From Bacteroidaceae bacterium (GTDB lineage: Bacteria > Bacteroidota > Bacteroidia > Bacteroidales > Bacteroidaceae): a stretch of DNA of 45,683 nt. Where the stretch lies: contig JAFUOP010000012.1 in NCBI GenBank assembly GCA_017481875.1, positions 1 through 45,683 of the forward strand. The letters run 5' to 3'. The notes beneath the pieces were generated by a model. That model did no database searches and was not told the origin of the DNA. It saw only the letters and a list, made by a program, of their open reading frames with translations. Shown one piece after another: positions 43,101 to 45,683 of the stretch (position 1 is its first letter; the number at the start of each line of letters is the position of its first letter). The position numbers and the translations under genes were made by a program.

Positions 43101-45039
43101 TGGATATTCGGCGTGTCAAGGATAATAGATTGCGTTACAAGCAAGAAGATTATCGTATGCTAAATGAATTCTATAAACAAAAGATTCAGCAAGTGCACAT
43201 TGTAGGTGAGTATGCCAATCTAATGGTTAAAGACTACAATGCTGCTTTACAATATGTGCAAGATTATTTCCAAATGGATTATAAACGTTTTGTGGCAAAA
43301 TATTTCAAAGGTGAGCGTGTTCGGGAAATTGAACGAAATGTTACACCCGAGAAATATAAACAACTCTTTGGCTCACTTTCGGATAAGCAAATGGAAATAA
43401 TCTCCGACAAGGATTCGAGATCTATTGTTGTTGCAGCAGGTCCTGGCAGTGGAAAAACAAGAGTATTAGTACACAAATTAGCCTCTTTACTTTTGCTTGA
43501 AGATGTTAAGCATGAGCAATTACTGATGCTTACCTTTTCGCGAGCAGCAGCCACAGAATTTAAACAACGACTAATGGGATTAATAGGTAATGCAGCACAC
43601 TTTGTAGAAATAAAGACATTTCATTCCTATTGCTTTGATCTGCTTGGTAGAATAGGAAATTTGGACGATGCAAAGGATGTTGTATCACGTGCTGCGCAAA
43701 TGATAAATAAGGGAGAAGTTGAACCAAATCGCATAGCAAAGACAGTTCTTGTGATTGACGAAGCTCAGGATATGAGCGCAGAAGAATATGCATTAGTACA
43801 CGCCTTGATGACATCAAACGAAGAGATGCGTGTAATTGCTGTTGGTGATGATGATCAAAATATTTTTGAGTTTCGCGGATCCAATTCAAAATATATGGCA
43901 CAACTGCTCAAAGAGTCCAACGGCCGCTTTATTGAGATGACAGAAAATTACCGTAGTTCACAGCATATAGTAAAGTATGCCAATAATTTTGTAGGTGCTA
44001 TAAAGGATAGGATGAAGAGCAGTCCAATTATATCAATGAGTCAAGAGACAGGAAGTGTGAATATAACACAACATTCGTCTGTCTATATGTATCAACCTCT
44101 CGTTGATGATTTGATGAAACATCGTGGGCGTGGCACTATGTGTGTCCTCACTCAGACTAACGAAGAGGCTGTAATTATGGTGGCACTTTTGAGAAAGTAT
44201 AACCTGAAAAGTAAACTTATTCAAAGCATGGATGGTTTTCGTTTCTGGAATATGGCAGAGGTGAGATTCTTCCTAAAATGTATTGAAGCTGACACACATA
44301 CTCCTCTCGTCGCAGATGAAGTGTGGGAGAAATCGAAGCAACGGACATACTCCGCCTATGCCGACTCGGCAAGTCTTTGTTATTTACAGCAATGTGTCAA
44401 GTTATTTGAAGAAACTAATAAAGCAAAGTATTTGACCGACTTCAAAGAGTATATATTTGAGTCATCGGCTGAAGATTTTGTGATTTGCAAAATGCAGATG
44501 TTGTGGTTTCAACTATACATAAATCAAAAGGAATGGAGTTTGATGATGTATATATGCTTATCTCCGATCCACGACAAGTGACCGATGAGGTACTTCGCCG
44601 ATATTATGTAGGTATAACTCGTGCTAAACAACGACTATTCATACATACTAACAGTTCTTTGTTTGATCAATCGAGCATTGTTCAGAAAAGGGAAGAACAT
44701 ACTATTTACGGTATGCCTAACGAGATTGTTCTTCAGCTCTCTCACAAAGATGTTAATTTAGGCTACTTTAAATCAAAAAAGAAAGAAATACTTACATTGA
44801 GAGCTGGGCAAAAACTCCGGTATGACAACAACTATCTATATGATATAAAAACGAATAAATCAGTCTGCCAATTATCACAGAAGATAATGAGTGAACTATC
44901 TACTTGGAACGAAAAGAATTATTTTGTATCGGATGTTTCTATTCGTTTTATAGTAGCGTGGCGACCTAAAGATGCTCCAAAGGAGGAAAAAGAATATGCG
45001 GTATTACTTGTGGATTTAACTTTAAACAATAACAGTTAG
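40172..45039 (+). pseudogene. Exonuclease-RecQ-UvrD fusion helicase, interrupted by a frameshift
   Basis: The gene encodes about 1620 aa in total. The N-terminus looks like a DEDD 3'-5' exonuclease (IIDIEVSIKDHKIHDIGALR near 33, CGHNIIHHD near 77). A RecQ helicase follows (FPTGGGKSLAFQLPAL about 304, VIDEAHCFSSWGQDF about 408, TSAFGMGVDKKDVGLVIHYD, QEAGRAGRD), then winged-helix-like regions. A UvrD/Rep helicase completes it (VVAAGPGSGKTRVL about 1086, LVIDEAQDMS about 1193, GDDDQNIFEFRGS, TENYRSS). The first frame stops at 44581; motif VSTIHKSKGMEFDDVYML and YYVGITRAKQRLFIH continue in the -1 frame from about 44473. A -1 shift between 44473 and 44500 joins them. No classical slippery heptamer was seen. 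DNA repair or defence role inferred. Confidence 0.85.
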
Positions 45040-45112
45040 AATCAACCTCCACACATTACCTAAATAGAGAGCCTATTCACTATTACCACACCTATTACAA
45101 CCGGAAACTGCA

Positions 45113-45604
45113 TTACACCCCCAGCCGTTCACGCAACAATTCCTTCGCAGCAGAGAGGCGGGTTTTAACAGTGCCCAAGGGCAGATGAAGCTCTGCGGCA
45201 ATCTCCTCGTATTTGTAGCCAATGGCACGGAGAGTAAGAGGACGGGAAAGTGAGGCGGATGGCAGAGAGCGGATGATGCTCATTATTTCGGTGCTGTTGT
45301 ACGGGCTTTCACTGTCGGAGGCTGCAAGGGAGAGTTCGTCAACTGCATCGTCGTAATCGACTATCAAAGGACGGGTGCGGGAGAGGGCATTACTGCGACA
45401 GGTGTTGCGATAGTAATTGTGCATCACAAGTGCGGCCCAATTGCCGAACTTTTCACGCTCTTCATATTTGTCGGCCTTCGTGAGAAGGCGCAGGAGAGTT
45501 TCTTGCAGCAGTTCTTCGGCAAGGTATTTATCGCGGGTGAGGTAACGGGCATAGGCATACAGTTGCTTTTGGTGAGCAACTATTGCTTTTTCATAATCGG
45601 TCAT
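45113..45604 (-). CDS. ECF-type RNA polymerase sigma factor
   Basis: This 163-aa protein has sigma region 2 (YAYARYLTRDKYLAEELLQETLLRLL, about 16-41; KFGNWAALVMHNYYRN) and region 4 (RPLTLRAIGYKYEEIAAELHLPLGTVKTRLSAAKELLRERL, about 120-160). It is convergent with the helicase gene, 73 bp apart. No anti-sigma gene is visible before the window edge; one may lie outside. Target genes are unknown. Confidence 0.93.
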   Translation of the reverse strand: MTDYEKAIVAHQKQLYAYARYLTRDKYLAEELLQETLLRLLTKADKYEEREKFGNWAALVMHNYYRNTCRSNALSRTRPLIVDYDDAVDELSLAASDSESPYNSTEIMSIIRSLPSASLSRPLTLRAIGYKYEEIAAELHLPLGTVKTRLSAAKELLRERLGV

Positions 45605-45683
45605 AGGCGTGTTGCTTGTGTTTTACTATATTAACACCTATAAACGTTTTTTGTTTTATGAAACTGCAACTTTTTTCAAAAAA

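Noticed and set aside
40172-44581. Programmed -1 frameshift in the fusion helicase
   Set aside because: The overlap 44473-44500 has no X-XXY-YYZ heptamer in the right phase and no clear downstream stem, so a mutation or sequencing error is simpler.

Overview
The window looks like a chromosomal segment of a Bacteroidales bacterium. The evidence is the gene content (DUF4301 and DUF4919 proteins, a RelA-type long RSH, a phosphoglycerate-mutase-like gene next to thrC, many short lipoproteins) and the promoters. Most genes are preceded by the Bacteroidetes -7 box TAnnTTTG or TAtcTTcG. The tRNA gene has the complete TTTG-N19-TAnnTTTG arrangement. The species cannot be named from the sequence alone.

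Layout. 1-455: dispersed repeats. 0.45-24.2 kb: core metabolism and envelope genes. These are a DUF4301 protein, RelA, a DUF1573 protein, an M23 peptidase / Na+-Ca2+ exchanger / acyl-ACP thioesterase / LysR group, a DASS transporter, fabD with a GH13 amylase, DUF4919 and mtgA, an alanyl-tRNA-editing-like protein, a RidA/chorismatase-like protein, a Cys-rich Hsp20, an AlkD-like protein, an NCS2 purine permease, gapA with an unlisted 29-aa lipoprotein in front, mscL, and a guaA whose glutaminase domain has decayed. 24.2-30.3 kb: two related small mobile elements in tandem. The first is nearly complete (tyrosine integrase, small NUMOD3-like protein, Rep_trans-like initiator, serine recombinase, lipoprotein cargo). 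The second is an internally deleted relative that carries a cupin instead. Both have the same left end and the same right end. 30.3-33.1 kb: accessory genes with a short tandem repeat, including a frameshifted peptidase-effector-like gene and an amidase-like gene. 33.1-45.7 kb: lrgAB, a HAD-like phosphatase, a threonine-biosynthesis operon (PGM-like homoserine kinase candidate and thrC) behind a Thr-rich leader peptide, tRNA-Lys(CTT), two iron-sulfur-flavoprotein-like genes, a frameshifted exonuclease-RecQ-UvrD fusion helicase and an ECF sigma factor.

The observation most worth following is in the tandem mobile elements. Each right end carries a 78-nt segment closed by the same 8-bp stem. The two copies differ at many positions, yet five base pairs change on both sides so that pairing is kept. 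This suggests a selected RNA or single-stranded-DNA structure linked to the element. Paired TGACACCAGT repeats spaced 13 bp apart mark all four element junctions. Other notable points are the thr leader, the GuaA that lacks its glutaminase active site, and the Cys-rich insertion in Hsp20.
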